Of a stretch of 64,000 nucleotides of DNA, positions 8,501-17,289 are shown one piece after another. The position numbers and the translations under genes are program-made. Source of the DNA: CALCMJ01 sp964475415 (GTDB lineage Bacteria; Bacteroidota; Bacteroidia; Chitinophagales; Saprospiraceae); contig CAYYWZ010000005.1 of assembly GCA_964475415.1 (NCBI GenBank), positions 43,744-107,743 of the forward strand, given 5' to 3'. The stretch's first letter is position 1. The number at the start of each line of letters is the position of its first letter. The notes under the pieces are model-generated. The model saw only the letters and a program-made list of their open reading frames with translations. It had not been told where the DNA came from and did not search any database.

Positions 8501-9520
8501 ATGCCAGAAAGTAAACCTAAGTCATTTTGGAGTAAGCCTGAGGGAGTAACAGGTGCAATCTTTCTTATTGCCATACTTTTAGCTGGTGGATGGGCAGTTA
8601 CAGCAACCTTAGGAACTATTCTTGCTCTTGCTAAATCTACTGCTGGTCTAGTTGCTATACTAGGTGTACTAGGTATTCTCATCTTCACCGCACTAGATTC
8701 CAAGGCGAGAACGCTTATATCTTATATGTACAAGTCAGCTATGCGTAAGATCACGGGCCTTTTTGTAACGATAGATCCTATAGGTATTCTTAAGAATTAT
8801 GTAGACGATCTTAGAAAGAACCTTAGAAAGATGAATCGACAGCTCAGTATGCTGAGAGGTCAGATGCATAAGCTTAAGGAAATGATTATCAATAATCAGA
8901 AAGAAATCAAGACGAATATGACCTTGGCGCATGAGGCTAAGGCTGGTAATAATAATAAGATCGTTATTCTTAAAACTAGAAAGGCGGGTAGACTGAAGGA
9001 GTCTAACATGAAGTTAGAAGATCTATACAAAAGAATGGAGGTCTTATATAGAGTACTGAATAAGATGTATGAAAATTCTTCGATACTATTAGAGGATGTT
9101 CAGGATCAGGTACAACTTAAAGAGCAAGAGAGAAAGGCCATCAGAGCTAGTCACTCTGCCATGAAATCTGCTATGTCGATTATCAAAGGTGATGGAGATA
9201 AACGAGCAATGTTCGATCAGGCGCTGGAAGCAGTAGCCGATGATGTGAGTCAGAAAGTAGGAGAGATGGAGCGATTTATGGATATGTCAGAAAGCTTTAT
9301 GAATTCCATAGATTTACAAAACGGTATATTCGAGGAAGAAGGTATGAAGATGTTAGAGCAGTGGGAAGCAGAATCTGATTCTCTCATCCTCGGAGATGAT
9401 AAGTCTACACTCTTGTTAGCGGCAGAAGATGATAGTCAGATATTAGATCTCAATGAGCCCATAAGGCAGCCAGAGAAAATGGGAAGAGGTAATCAGTATG
9501 ATACCTTTTTTGATGACTAG
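8501..9520 (+). CDS. Membrane-anchored PspA-like coiled-coil protein
   Basis: The 339-residue protein starts with two hydrophobic segments (about residues 15-38 and 45-63). A long charged helical region follows (about 85-270), beginning DPIGILKNYVDDLRKNLRKM and continuing with RQLSMLRGQMHKLKEMI. The opening 'DP-(x)-L...hydrophobic heptads' and later EAKAGNNN turn resemble the helical hairpin of PspA/Vipp1 proteins, which are bacterial ESCRT-III relatives that protect membranes. PspA itself lacks two N-terminal membrane helices, so this would be a tethered variant. The C-terminus (280-339) is acidic and probably flexible. PspA relationship is inference from pattern and needs a profile search. 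It is 57 bp ahead of the OmpA-fused binding protein. Confidence 0.62.
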   Translation: MPESKPKSFWSKPEGVTGAIFLIAILLAGGWAVTATLGTILALAKSTAGLVAILGVLGILIFTALDSKARTLISYMYKSAMRKITGLFVTIDPIGILKNYVDDLRKNLRKMNRQLSMLRGQMHKLKEMIINNQKEIKTNMTLAHEAKAGNNNKIVILKTRKAGRLKESNMKLEDLYKRMEVLYRVLNKMYENSSILLEDVQDQVQLKEQERKAIRASHSAMKSAMSIIKGDGDKRAMFDQALEAVADDVSQKVGEMERFMDMSESFMNSIDLQNGIFEEEGMKMLEQWEAESDSLILGDDKSTLLLAAEDDSQILDLNEPIRQPEKMGRGNQYDTFFDD

Positions 9521-9576
9521 AGTTATGTAAAATATATCAAGCAAAATAAAATTTCAATATTTAAAATCAATACACA

Positions 9577-11199
9577 ATGGCAAAACGACTTACAGGATTT
9601 TCTAAATTGCTCATAACACTTCTTATACTAGCTTTACTTTTCTTCGGGGGGAAGTACCTTCTGCAAAAAACAGGTCTAGGAGATAGCATAGAAGAATATG
9701 CTAATACCCAAGAGGAAGCTAATCGTGATGCGAAGTCAGATAGTAAAGCTTCTACAAATAATAACTCTAGTAGTAATAATTCAAGCGCTAATAATTCTAG
9801 ATCTGGTGATGATGATATATTAAGGGTACAGCTGGTAAGTTGGGGTGGATATGGACCCGGTTTATATTTTAACCAAGGGGCAAAGGCAAATACAAAAAGT
9901 AGATTTTATACAGACTACGGATTTAAGGTAGAGTTTACCTTAGAGAACGATCTACTTAATGCGATGAATGCATGGATGGCAGATGAGTACGATGTTATTG
10001 TACAGACAGCGGATGCTTTTCCTTTATATACTTCGCCAGAAGATATTAACCAGTTTAAGCCTAAGGCATTTATGCAGGTAGATTGGTCTAGAGGTGGAGA
10101 TGCTATTATAGTAAAAAGAGGTATCAACACAATCAATGATCTTAAAGGGAAAAAAGTAGCACTTGCTGTTCCTGCACCTTCACAGACTTTGCTTATTACT
10201 TCATTGCAAGCTGCGGGATTAGATTATGATGATGTAGAGGTAATTAAGACTACGGATCCGCTTAAGGCTGCAGAACTATTTAGATCAGATGATGTAGATG
10301 CAGCAGTAGTATGGAGTCCTGATGATATCTTTGCAACCAGAGATGTTCCTGGTTCTAAAATATTATTGACTACGCAGCAGCAGTCACATATCATAGCAGA
10401 TATTCTATTTGCCAAAGATGATGTAATCAATAAAAAGAAGAAAATGATAGACGGATTCTACGAAGGATGGATGAAGGGAGCGGCAGAACTTAAGAATCCA
10501 AGTAATAGGAAAATAGCAGCAAAATATCTAGCTGAGTTCAATGAATTAGCGATAGAAGATGCGCAAGGAATGATAGAAACTGTTTACTGGACATCTCATG
10601 GAGATAATCAGAATTTCTATGGATTAAACACTGATTTCAAAGGTCAGCGTTTCCAAGATCTATATACTAAGATGGCTAAGAAATTCGTAGAAACTAAAGA
10701 TGCAGAAACTGTTGCTCCTAATTGGAGAAATGTTATTTATACAGGAGCGATAAGAAATGCTAATCTAAGTGGTGCAGGATATGAGGCTGAGGGAGCAAAG
10801 AAATTTATGCCTTCAACAATCAAGGATAAAACTTCAGCTCCAATTGCTACTAAGCCTATAAGTATCAACTTCGGTTCAGGCCAGTATGTACTCTCTGAGA
10901 ATGCTAAGACGATTATAGATATCCAATTTGCTGAGATAGCTAAGTCATTTGGAAATACTAAGGTAAGAGTAGAAGGTAACACCGATAATGTAGGTGCTAG
11001 ACAAATGAACCAAGATCTCTCACAAAAGAGAGCTAACTCTGTAGCAAAATATTTACAAAACCAATATGGTCTTAATGTCAATAAGTTCGTTATTGTAGGA
11101 AATGGTCCTGATAAGCCAGTAGCTGGTTGCGAACGAAACCAAAGTGAAGATTGCAAAGCAAGAAATAGAAGAACAGAATTTCAGCTTATCCCAGGATAG
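9577..11199 (+). CDS. Substrate-binding protein fused to an OmpA peptidoglycan-binding domain
   Basis: A two-domain periplasmic protein of 540 residues. Residues 8-28 are an uncleaved-looking membrane anchor, followed by an N/S-rich linker to about residue 75. Residues 83-400 form an NMT1/SsuA-like substrate-binding domain (LVSWGGYGPGLYFNQGAK, then GGDAIIVKRGINTINDLKGKKVAL and AAVVWSPDD), the type that feeds nitrate/sulfonate/taurine-class importers. Residues 425-540 are an OmpA/MotB-like domain with NTDNVGARQMNQDLSQKRA and a terminal NRRTEF, including the Asp and Arg that bind diaminopimelate. The cognate permease and ATPase follow directly (5-bp gap). Ligand is unknown. The fusion would place the binding protein between inner membrane and cell wall. 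Confidence 0.88.
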   Translation: MAKRLTGFSKLLITLLILALLFFGGKYLLQKTGLGDSIEEYANTQEEANRDAKSDSKASTNNNSSSNNSSANNSRSGDDDILRVQLVSWGGYGPGLYFNQGAKANTKSRFYTDYGFKVEFTLENDLLNAMNAWMADEYDVIVQTADAFPLYTSPEDINQFKPKAFMQVDWSRGGDAIIVKRGINTINDLKGKKVALAVPAPSQTLLITSLQAAGLDYDDVEVIKTTDPLKAAELFRSDDVDAAVVWSPDDIFATRDVPGSKILLTTQQQSHIIADILFAKDDVINKKKKMIDGFYEGWMKGAAELKNPSNRKIAAKYLAEFNELAIEDAQGMIETVYWTSHGDNQNFYGLNTDFKGQRFQDLYTKMAKKFVETKDAETVAPNWRNVIYTGAIRNANLSGAGYEAEGAKKFMPSTIKDKTSAPIATKPISINFGSGQYVLSENAKTIIDIQFAEIAKSFGNTKVRVEGNTDNVGARQMNQDLSQKRANSVAKYLQNQYGLNVNKFVIVGNGPDKPVAGCERNQSEDCKARNRRTEFQLIPG

Positions 11200-11204
11200 C
11201 ATAT

Positions 11205-12278
11205 ATGGATTGGTTATTTAAACTAAGAGGAGAGCTTACCCCAGAAAGAAGAACTATTCTCAGCATATTAGGGCTGGGAATATTTCTTTTGTTGTGGTAT
11301 GTACTGACGATGGGGGAGACACCTTTTATCTCATCTGGAATACTACCTAGTCCGGGGAGTGTATTGAGTTCCTATGCAGACTTATGTAATGATAATGATC
11401 TTATAAAAAACTTATTCTTTTCTATAGGCCTAAATTTAGCGGGGTATGTCAAAGCTATATTTTATACAATTATAATTGGCTTTATAATAGGACTATATCC
11501 TTTATTTAGAGGGATGTTCCAGAGTCAGATAGATGCTATCAGGTTCATGCCTTTGGCAGCTGTAACAAGTATTTTTATTATCTGGTTTGGGATAGGAACG
11601 GACATGAAGGTGAACTTCTTAGCTTTTGGTATTTTTATCTTCTTACTACCTGTTGTTGTACAACGAATCGATGATGTCAAAGAGGTATATTTAAAGACCG
11701 TACATACCTTAGGTGCATCGGATTGGCAAGTGATTAAGACCGTTTATTTTCCATCCGTGTTCTCTAGGCTGTTTGATGATATAAGAATTCTGACGGCTAT
11801 ATCATGGACTTATATTGTGGTTGCGGAATCTTTAGCGAATGAAGGAGGGATAGGAGCCCTTACCTATACCGTCAGGAGGTTTGGAAGAATGGACAAACTT
11901 TTTGCTCTGCTTCTTTTAATAATTATTATTGGTGTTATCCAAGATAAGGTGTTTAAGTACCTAGATAAAGAGTTTTTTCCGCATAAGTATCAGACGAAGA
12001 AAAAGTATTCTGATGAGCTATCTGAACCAAGTTATTTTGAAGTAATTCTAGATTTTGGTTTTAAAATATTAGTATGGATTTTATTAGCTGCCTATCTAGT
12101 ACTAGTTACTGCGGAGTATACTTCCATACTAGGAGGTGCACAACCTTTGTCTTATTTGTTTAAGGATACTTTATGGGTTATTCATGTTTTATTTATCATG
12201 ATAGTATACTACAAAATCAGAAAACTATATAAAAGATTCCAAAGCCAACCCGCTAAAATAATATCTGTCGATGCTTGA
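11205..12278 (+). CDS. ABC importer permease (SsuC/TauC-like) with C-terminal membrane extension
   Basis: The 357-residue permease has the BPD_transp_1 fold. Hydrophobic helices occur near residues 20-37, 68-90, 95-110, 118-155 and 195-245, and the EAA loop that docks to the ATPase reads TLGASDWQVIKTVYFPSVFSRLFDDI near residues 167-192. SsuC-class permeases normally end around residue 250-260. This one continues about 90 residues with two more hydrophobic segments (about 288-306 and 320-338), which is unusual. It lies 5 bp after the binding-protein gene and overlaps the ATPase gene by 8 bp. It would form the membrane pore of an importer for an unidentified small anion or nutrient. Confidence 0.88.
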   Translation: MDWLFKLRGELTPERRTILSILGLGIFLLLWYVLTMGETPFISSGILPSPGSVLSSYADLCNDNDLIKNLFFSIGLNLAGYVKAIFYTIIIGFIIGLYPLFRGMFQSQIDAIRFMPLAAVTSIFIIWFGIGTDMKVNFLAFGIFIFLLPVVVQRIDDVKEVYLKTVHTLGASDWQVIKTVYFPSVFSRLFDDIRILTAISWTYIVVAESLANEGGIGALTYTVRRFGRMDKLFALLLLIIIIGVIQDKVFKYLDKEFFPHKYQTKKKYSDELSEPSYFEVILDFGFKILVWILLAAYLVLVTAEYTSILGGAQPLSYLFKDTLWVIHVLFIMIVYYKIRKLYKRFQSQPAKIISVDA

Positions 12279-13077
12279 TTTTACTGACTTTGAAAATAGA
12301 GATAATATAATAGAATTGAGGGGCATAGGTCAGACCTATGACGGAGGGCAGAACTGGATCATGAAAGATTTAGATTTTTTGATAGAGAATAAGCCTAATC
12401 AGGGACAGTTTGTCGTTGTCTTAGGTATGTCAGGTTCAGGGAAATCTACTATATTAAGATATATTGCTGGATTACAAAAACCTTCAGAAGGAATCATCAA
12501 GGTCAACGGAAAGGTTATGGATAAGAGCCAGCGAGTGAGTATGGTTTTTCAGCAATATTCATCTTTGCCATGGATGACGGTTCTAGATAATGTAGGTCTA
12601 GCTTTGCAATATCAAGGTGTCAAGAAAAAAGAAAGAGATGCTCGTGCTATGGAACTCATCAAATTAGTAGGTCTAGAAGGACATGAGAAGAAATATGCTC
12701 AATATCCTACCTTATCAGGAGGGCAGTTACAAAGAGTTGCTATTGCAAGGAGTCTACTGGCTAATCCTGAGATTCTACTTATGGATGAACCTTTCGGAGC
12801 GTTAGATGTAAAAACTAGGATACAGGTGCAAGACTTGCTTACCAGTATATGGAGAAAATTTCAGTCCACTATAATTTTCGTTACCCATGATATATCGGAG
12901 GCTGTCTATCTTGCTGATGATATCTATATTTTGAAGTCTGCTCCTTCTAAGTTTGTCGAACATATTCCTATAAATCTACCTATAGAAAGAAATAGATCTA
13001 CAAAACGTGATCCCGCTTACACTGCCTTAGTACATGAGGTAGAAGATAAGATGATTGCCGTTGCTGAGATGAAGTAA
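12271..13077 (+). CDS. ABC importer ATP-binding protein (SsuB/TauB-like)
   Basis: All ABC ATPase motifs are present in this 268-residue protein: Walker A GMSGSGKST at residues 52-60, Q-loop VFQQYSSLPWMTVLDNVGLA, signature LSGGQLQRVAIARSLL, Walker B ILLMDEPFGALD, and the switch histidine in FVTHD. The SLPWMTVLDNV stretch after the Q-loop is characteristic of the nitrate/sulfonate/taurine group. It overlaps the permease by 8 bp and completes the importer. Its last codons are repeated after the assembly gap at 13220, which is an assembly effect and not a second gene. Confidence 0.93.
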   Translation: MLDFTDFENRDNIIELRGIGQTYDGGQNWIMKDLDFLIENKPNQGQFVVVLGMSGSGKSTILRYIAGLQKPSEGIIKVNGKVMDKSQRVSMVFQQYSSLPWMTVLDNVGLALQYQGVKKKERDARAMELIKLVGLEGHEKKYAQYPTLSGGQLQRVAIARSLLANPEILLMDEPFGALDVKTRIQVQDLLTSIWRKFQSTIIFVTHDISEAVYLADDIYILKSAPSKFVEHIPINLPIERNRSTKRDPAYTALVHEVEDKMIAVAEMK

Positions 13078-13119
13078 TTCTTTTCTAGTTTGCACATGTA
13101 AATAATAGTATTAAACTAA
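13065..13119 (+). repeat. 55-bp contig-end duplication, left copy
   Basis: This stretch, the last 13 bases of the ATPase gene and 42 bp beyond, is identical to 13220-13274 on the other side of the N run. Exactly 55 identical bases on either side of a gap is what an assembler using 55-mers leaves when two contigs that overlap by one k-mer are scaffolded without merging. Confidence 0.9.
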
Positions 13120-13219
13120 NNNNNNNNNNNNNNNNNNNNNNNNNNNNNNNNNNNNNNNNNNNNNNNNNNNNNNNNNNNNNNNNNNNNNNNNNNNNNNNNN
13201 NNNNNNNNNNNNNNNNNNN
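13120..13219. other. Assembly gap (100 N)
   Basis: One hundred Ns, a placeholder length. Because the flanks duplicate each other over 55 bp, the true sequence is probably continuous with no missing bases, so the real distance from the ATPase stop to its terminator would be 155 bp shorter than shown. Confidence 0.98.
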
Positions 13220-13274
13220 TGAGATGAAGTAATTCTTTTCTAGTTTGCACATGTAAATAATAGTATTAAACTAA
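13220..13274 (+). repeat. 55-bp contig-end duplication, right copy
   Basis: Identical to 13065-13119. It includes a second copy of the ATPase gene's last codons (TGAGATGAAGTAA) with no gene around them, which supports an assembly rather than a biological origin. Confidence 0.9.
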
Positions 13275-13332
13275 GTTTGGAAACAGCAGATAGTATTAGA
13301 CTAGAGAATCTAATATGATCATCAAAAAAAAG

Positions 13333-13372
13333 AGAGATTTCTGGTTTAACAGAAATCTCTCGGAGTTTTTTT
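13333..13372 (+). terminator. Intrinsic terminator of the ABC/OmpA cluster
   Basis: A perfect 11-bp stem, AGAGATTTCTG (13333-13343) with CAGAAATCTCT (13350-13360), has a 6-nt loop and is followed by CGGAG and a run of seven T. An A run precedes it, so it may work in both directions. It fits the end of the plus-strand cluster. The rest of 13275-13598 is A+T-rich, with a small CACCC-AAAT-GGGTG hairpin at 13436-13449, and holds no gene. Confidence 0.85.
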
Positions 13373-13598
13373 AGGGTTAACTTTACTATTCCTTAACTAT
13401 AGCATATATTTAAAACATATATATTTCTTAAAAACCACCCAAATGGGTGAATTTTGAGCTAGTTTTCAGTTTTATAAGCCAAATTTTTAGTAAAACTCAC
13501 TCTTTAAGTCCATAAAAACTAATAAGAGAAGATCTAATGATACATTTTATGTTTAAATAGCAAACGAATGAAGTGCTTATATCTTATTTTTGAATCTA

Positions 13599-14233
13599 AT
13601 GCTTAATACAATATCGATAATAGAAGATGATGCTTTAATTACGGAGAGTCTGATTACCGATATAGGGATGAAAACTCAGTTAGAGATTATCTCTAGCCAT
13701 ACATCTGTGGAATCCTTTCTTGGATATAGTTTTGGGAAAATACCGGAGATGTTGCTATTAGATATCGGTTTGCCCGGTATGTCAGGATTAGATGGTCTAC
13801 CATTAATCAAAGAATAATATTCCAATATCACTATTACTATGTAGACTACCTATGAGGAGGAGGAAAAAATATTTAGAGCACCTAAGAGTGGAGCAAGTTC
13901 TTATATTTCTAAAAAAAAACTAGTTTAGCGAAAATTGCGGATGCACTAGAAATTGTTTCTGAAGGCGGAGCTTATATGTCTCCAAGTATTGCAAGAAAGG
14001 TGACAGCATATTTTTCCGACCTACCTGTAAAGAAATCCGTACCTCTTACAAAAAGACAAAAGGAAATTATTCCACATATAGTGGATGGCAAGAGTTATAG
14101 AGAAATCGCAGAACTGTGTTTTATTTCTGTCAATACTGTACGCTCACATATCAAACTTATATACAGAATTTTAGAAATAAACAATAAGCCTGAATTAATT
14201 AAAAAATACTTTCAAGGAGAAATAGTACTTTAG
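13599..14233 (+). pseudogene. Decayed LuxR/NarL-type response regulator
   Basis: A receiver domain starts at the ATG at 13599 (NTISIIEDDALITESLITDI, phosphoacceptor in LLLDIGLPGMSG). It is interrupted by TAA at 13815-13817 and TAG at 13842-13844, after which the same frame still reads receiver-like sequence (TTYEEEEKIFRAPKSGASSYISKK). At a run of nine A (13911-13919) the frame then shifts, and a complete LuxR-type helix-turn-helix follows (LTKRQKEIIPHIVDGKSYREIAELCFISVNTVRSHIKLIYRIL) to 14233. Two nonsense codons plus a frameshift mean a real pseudogene rather than one sequencing error. No histidine kinase is adjacent. Confidence 0.85.
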
Positions 14234-14305
14234 TAAATTATTATAGGTAGCCTGTAGAGATACTATAGTCTTAGACTAGGGCAACGCGCTAGGATAAAAA
14301 TAAAT

Positions 14306-14338
14306 ATAAAAAAGTGTAGCCTGAATGGCTACTTTTTC
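14306..14338. terminator. Probable bidirectional terminator
   Basis: The stem GTAGCC (14316-14321) pairs with GGCTAC (14327-14332) around a 5-nt loop, with an A run before and TTTTT after. It sits between the regulator pseudogene and the convergent S10 peptidase gene and could end transcription from either side. The remainder of 14234-14520 shows no gene. Confidence 0.6.
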
Positions 14339-14520
14339 TGCTCATTCTGGCGACAACTATAGGGTAATAAGTTGTACTCTTTATTTTAACATTTCCATAT
14401 TTCCGAAGATCTTATACCAAGATGAAAAATGGTAAGCCTTTCAGGCTCTTTGCTAGAGTGATACACTGAGTTGAGATAAGTCAGCCTATCAGCTAACTTG
14501 GATATTTTAAATCGTTAATC

Positions 14521-16002
14521 TTAATACTTAGCTGCTTGATTTTTTGCAGGGAGTGTTTTCAAAATAAAATCCCTAAGGTGTTCATTTGCTAGCTGGAGAT
14601 CTGATCGTCGCAGATACATCATGTGGCCACTTTCATAACCTTCAAAATTAAGTCTATCTTTCATTTTGCCACTAGGATCTAGATTCCACATAGAATACTT
14701 AGCATTGTAATAAGTTGTTGCACCGTCAAAATAGCCTGCTTGTATTAGTACATTTAAGTATGGGTTTTGCGCCATAGCTTGTCTCAGGTTTTCGCCAGTC
14801 TGATCACCGTCTCGATCCCATGGTCTGACTGGTCCAAACATATTGTATTTGATATCCGTGGAGAAATTTAGGTAATTACGAAAATAATAATTGATTGCAG
14901 GCGTAAAAGAATGTAACCAAGAGGTTAGTTCAGAATTAAAATCTGGTCTAGATCCACTTTCTTTTTTGTCTAGACCTTTATATCTTGAATCCAGTCTGCC
15001 TACAGTATATCCCTCGTCTCTCAGTAATTCTTTCCAGAAATAGGAGGTAGGAAGATCCAAGTTATGTTGAAGGATAACATCTTTTTTTATGCCTGAATAA
15101 TAGGACATTTTTGCTGCTATTTCTTTTCTCTTTTCTTCTTCTAGAAATCCTCCTTGTACCATAGCTGGGGTAAGTTTATGTATACTATACTGTTCCACTT
15201 CTTCCAGAAGATCTGTAAGTGCTTTACTTTGCAATTCTGGTGATAACTTTTTGTGGTACCATGCAGTCGCAGCGAAATAAGGTAATCTATTAGCTGCCAT
15301 AACTGGACCGTCCCTCCTGATGCCTAAGTCTGTAGGGGAGACGAGAATAACACCGTTGAGATACATCCATTGTCTGTTTTGTAATTCTAATGCTAGTCCA
15401 GATACTCTGGTAGTACCGTAGCTTTCACCTATTAAATATTTTGGAGAAGTCCATCTGTTTTTTCTAGTTACGAATGTATTGATCCAGTTGGCTAGATATT
15501 TTACATCTGCATTAACTCCAAAGAATTTTTTGGTATCTACATCTTTATCTATGATTCTAGAATAACCAGTATTGACAGGATTTACAAAAACGATATCTGC
15601 TACATCTAATACAGAAAAGGGATTTTCTTGAATACCATAAGGCTGAACAGGGTAGCCTTCCTCATCGATATTGAGAATATTAGGGCCAGTATACGCGATG
15701 TGCATCCATACCGATGCAGAGCCTGGACCTCCATTAAAAGAAATAAGTAAGGGTCTAGAAGTTTGATCCTTTATACCACTTCTCTGATAGTACGTATAGA
15801 ATAATGAGGCGATGACCTTTCCATCTTCATCCCATACAGGTTGTGTTCCTGTTGTAGCCGTATAATTTATCGCAGCATTATTGATTCTACCACTATGAGA
15901 AGTAACTATCATCGTATCTATAGGTAGAGATATAGACTGAGCTATTAGATCATTCCAGAAAAAACTAAAAACAAGTGCTAAGAGTATAGTGGTTTGTTTC
16001 AT
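14521..16002 (-). CDS. S10 family serine carboxypeptidase-like protein
   Basis: The 493-residue protein has a signal peptide (residues 1-21, ending LIAQS) and a peptidase S10 alpha/beta-hydrolase fold. Motifs are FNGGPGSASVWMHIAYTGP near residue 90 (oxyanion region), LIGESYGTTRVSG with the nucleophile serine near residue 193, and a C-terminal GYESGHMMYLRRSD with the catalytic histidine. The family removes single residues from peptide C-termini, and a periplasmic or secreted location is expected here. No lipobox or T9SS tail was seen. It is a single-gene unit between the regulator pseudogene and paaH. Confidence 0.9.
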   Translation of the reverse strand: MKQTTILLALVFSFFWNDLIAQSISLPIDTMIVTSHSGRINNAAINYTATTGTQPVWDEDGKVIASLFYTYYQRSGIKDQTSRPLLISFNGGPGSASVWMHIAYTGPNILNIDEEGYPVQPYGIQENPFSVLDVADIVFVNPVNTGYSRIIDKDVDTKKFFGVNADVKYLANWINTFVTRKNRWTSPKYLIGESYGTTRVSGLALELQNRQWMYLNGVILVSPTDLGIRRDGPVMAANRLPYFAATAWYHKKLSPELQSKALTDLLEEVEQYSIHKLTPAMVQGGFLEEEKRKEIAAKMSYYSGIKKDVILQHNLDLPTSYFWKELLRDEGYTVGRLDSRYKGLDKKESGSRPDFNSELTSWLHSFTPAINYYFRNYLNFSTDIKYNMFGPVRPWDRDGDQTGENLRQAMAQNPYLNVLIQAGYFDGATTYYNAKYSMWNLDPSGKMKDRLNFEGYESGHMMYLRRSDLQLANEHLRDFILKTLPAKNQAAKY

Positions 16003-16133
16003 CAGGTTATTTTTTAAATTCTTCTAATATAAACAAAATAGTGTTGAATAATGCTTTAGAATATAGTTTAAGATGAGGTGGTTAAAATTATATTTTGGCT
16101 ATGATTTCCTACCTTTAGTATAAAATAAAATAA

Positions 16134-17282
16134 ATGGAAAAGATAGGAGTAATAGGATCAGGAGCCATGGGAAGTGGTATAGCTCAGATAGGAGCAACTG
16201 CAGGACATGATGTTTTGATTTATGATGTAAGCGAAGAAGCAAGAATTAAGTCTCGAGATAAGTTACTAGCTATACTAAATAGACTTGCAGCTAAAGGAAG
16301 AATTTCTGATAGTGATGCTAAAGCTATCTTTTCTCGTATTTATTATATTGACAAATTAGAAGATCTGAAAGATTGTGGAACTGTCATAGAAGCTATTGTA
16401 GAGAACCTAGATATAAAGAAAAAAGTATTTAGTCAGTTAGAAACTATTTGTGGAGATGACACCATGCTTGCAACGAATACTTCTTCCTTATCTATTGCTT
16501 CTATTGCAGCTGCTTGCAAAAAACCAGAGCGTGTGATAGGAATTCATTTTTTTAATCCAGCTCCAGTTATGAAACTAGTAGAAGTTATACCTGCTATTCA
16601 GACCTCTGAAAACTGTAAAGAAAGAGCTTTTCAATTAATAGAATCTTGGGGTAAGATGACAGCTCTAGCTAAAGATACGCCTGGGTTTATTGTCAATAGA
16701 GTTGCAAGACCTTTTTATGGTGAAGCGCTACGTATATATGAAGAAAGTATCGCAAGTCCCGCAACGATTGATTGGGCAATGAAAGAGATTGGAGGATTTA
16801 GAATGGGCCCATTTGAGCTAATGGACTATATAGGACACGATGTAAATTATAAGGTTACAGAAACGGTGTGGAAAGCTTTTTACTATGACCCCAGATACAA
16901 ACCTTCTTTTGCTCAGAAAGTATTAGTGGATGCAGGATATCTTGGTAGGAAGTCTGGCAAAGGTTTCTATGAATATGGAGAAAATACGATGAAGTCAGAA
17001 CCTGTACAGGATGAGTTAGTAGGTAATAAGATATTCGAGAGAATATTAGTTATGTTGATTAATGAAGCGGCTGACGCACTCTTCTGGAATATTGCTAGTT
17101 ATGAAGATATAGACTCAGCAATGAAAAATGGAGTGAATTATCCCAAAGGTTTATTAGAGTGGGGTAAAGAATTAAGTTATGCACATTGCGTTACTTTACT
17201 TGATGATCTTCAGTCTTATTATAAAGAAGATCGTTATAGATGTAGTCCATGGTTGCGTATGCAAGTTTCACAACAAGTCTAA
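16134..17282 (+). CDS. paaH: 3-hydroxyacyl-CoA dehydrogenase (PaaH/3-hydroxybutyryl-CoA type)
   Basis: The 382-residue NAD-dependent enzyme oxidises 3-hydroxyacyl-CoA to 3-oxoacyl-CoA. In the phenylacetate route it acts on 3-hydroxyadipyl-CoA. Motifs are the Rossmann GVIGSGAMGSGIAQIGATAG, the NTSSLSI and IGIHFFNPAPVMKLVEVI stretches with the catalytic histidine, and C-terminal helices with GPFELMDYIGHDVN and GRKSGKGFYEYG. A second, shorter C-terminal dehydrogenase domain fills residues 295-380. The neighbouring paaI supports a phenylacetate role, although the epoxidase genes are 17 kb away, so a general beta-oxidation role is also possible. Confidence 0.85.
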   Translation: MEKIGVIGSGAMGSGIAQIGATAGHDVLIYDVSEEARIKSRDKLLAILNRLAAKGRISDSDAKAIFSRIYYIDKLEDLKDCGTVIEAIVENLDIKKKVFSQLETICGDDTMLATNTSSLSIASIAAACKKPERVIGIHFFNPAPVMKLVEVIPAIQTSENCKERAFQLIESWGKMTALAKDTPGFIVNRVARPFYGEALRIYEESIASPATIDWAMKEIGGFRMGPFELMDYIGHDVNYKVTETVWKAFYYDPRYKPSFAQKVLVDAGYLGRKSGKGFYEYGENTMKSEPVQDELVGNKIFERILVMLINEAADALFWNIASYEDIDSAMKNGVNYPKGLLEWGKELSYAHCVTLLDDLQSYYKEDRYRCSPWLRMQVSQQV

Positions 17283-17289
17283 AAGTAAT

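Noticed and set aside
13220..13274. Second partial ATPase gene
   Set aside because: Only the last few codons are repeated, with exactly the contig-overlap length, so this is an assembly duplicate.
17179..17289. Longer start for PaaI inside paaH
   Set aside because: The extra 37 residues overlap paaH in another frame and do not resemble the family; the ATG at 17290 gives normal length.
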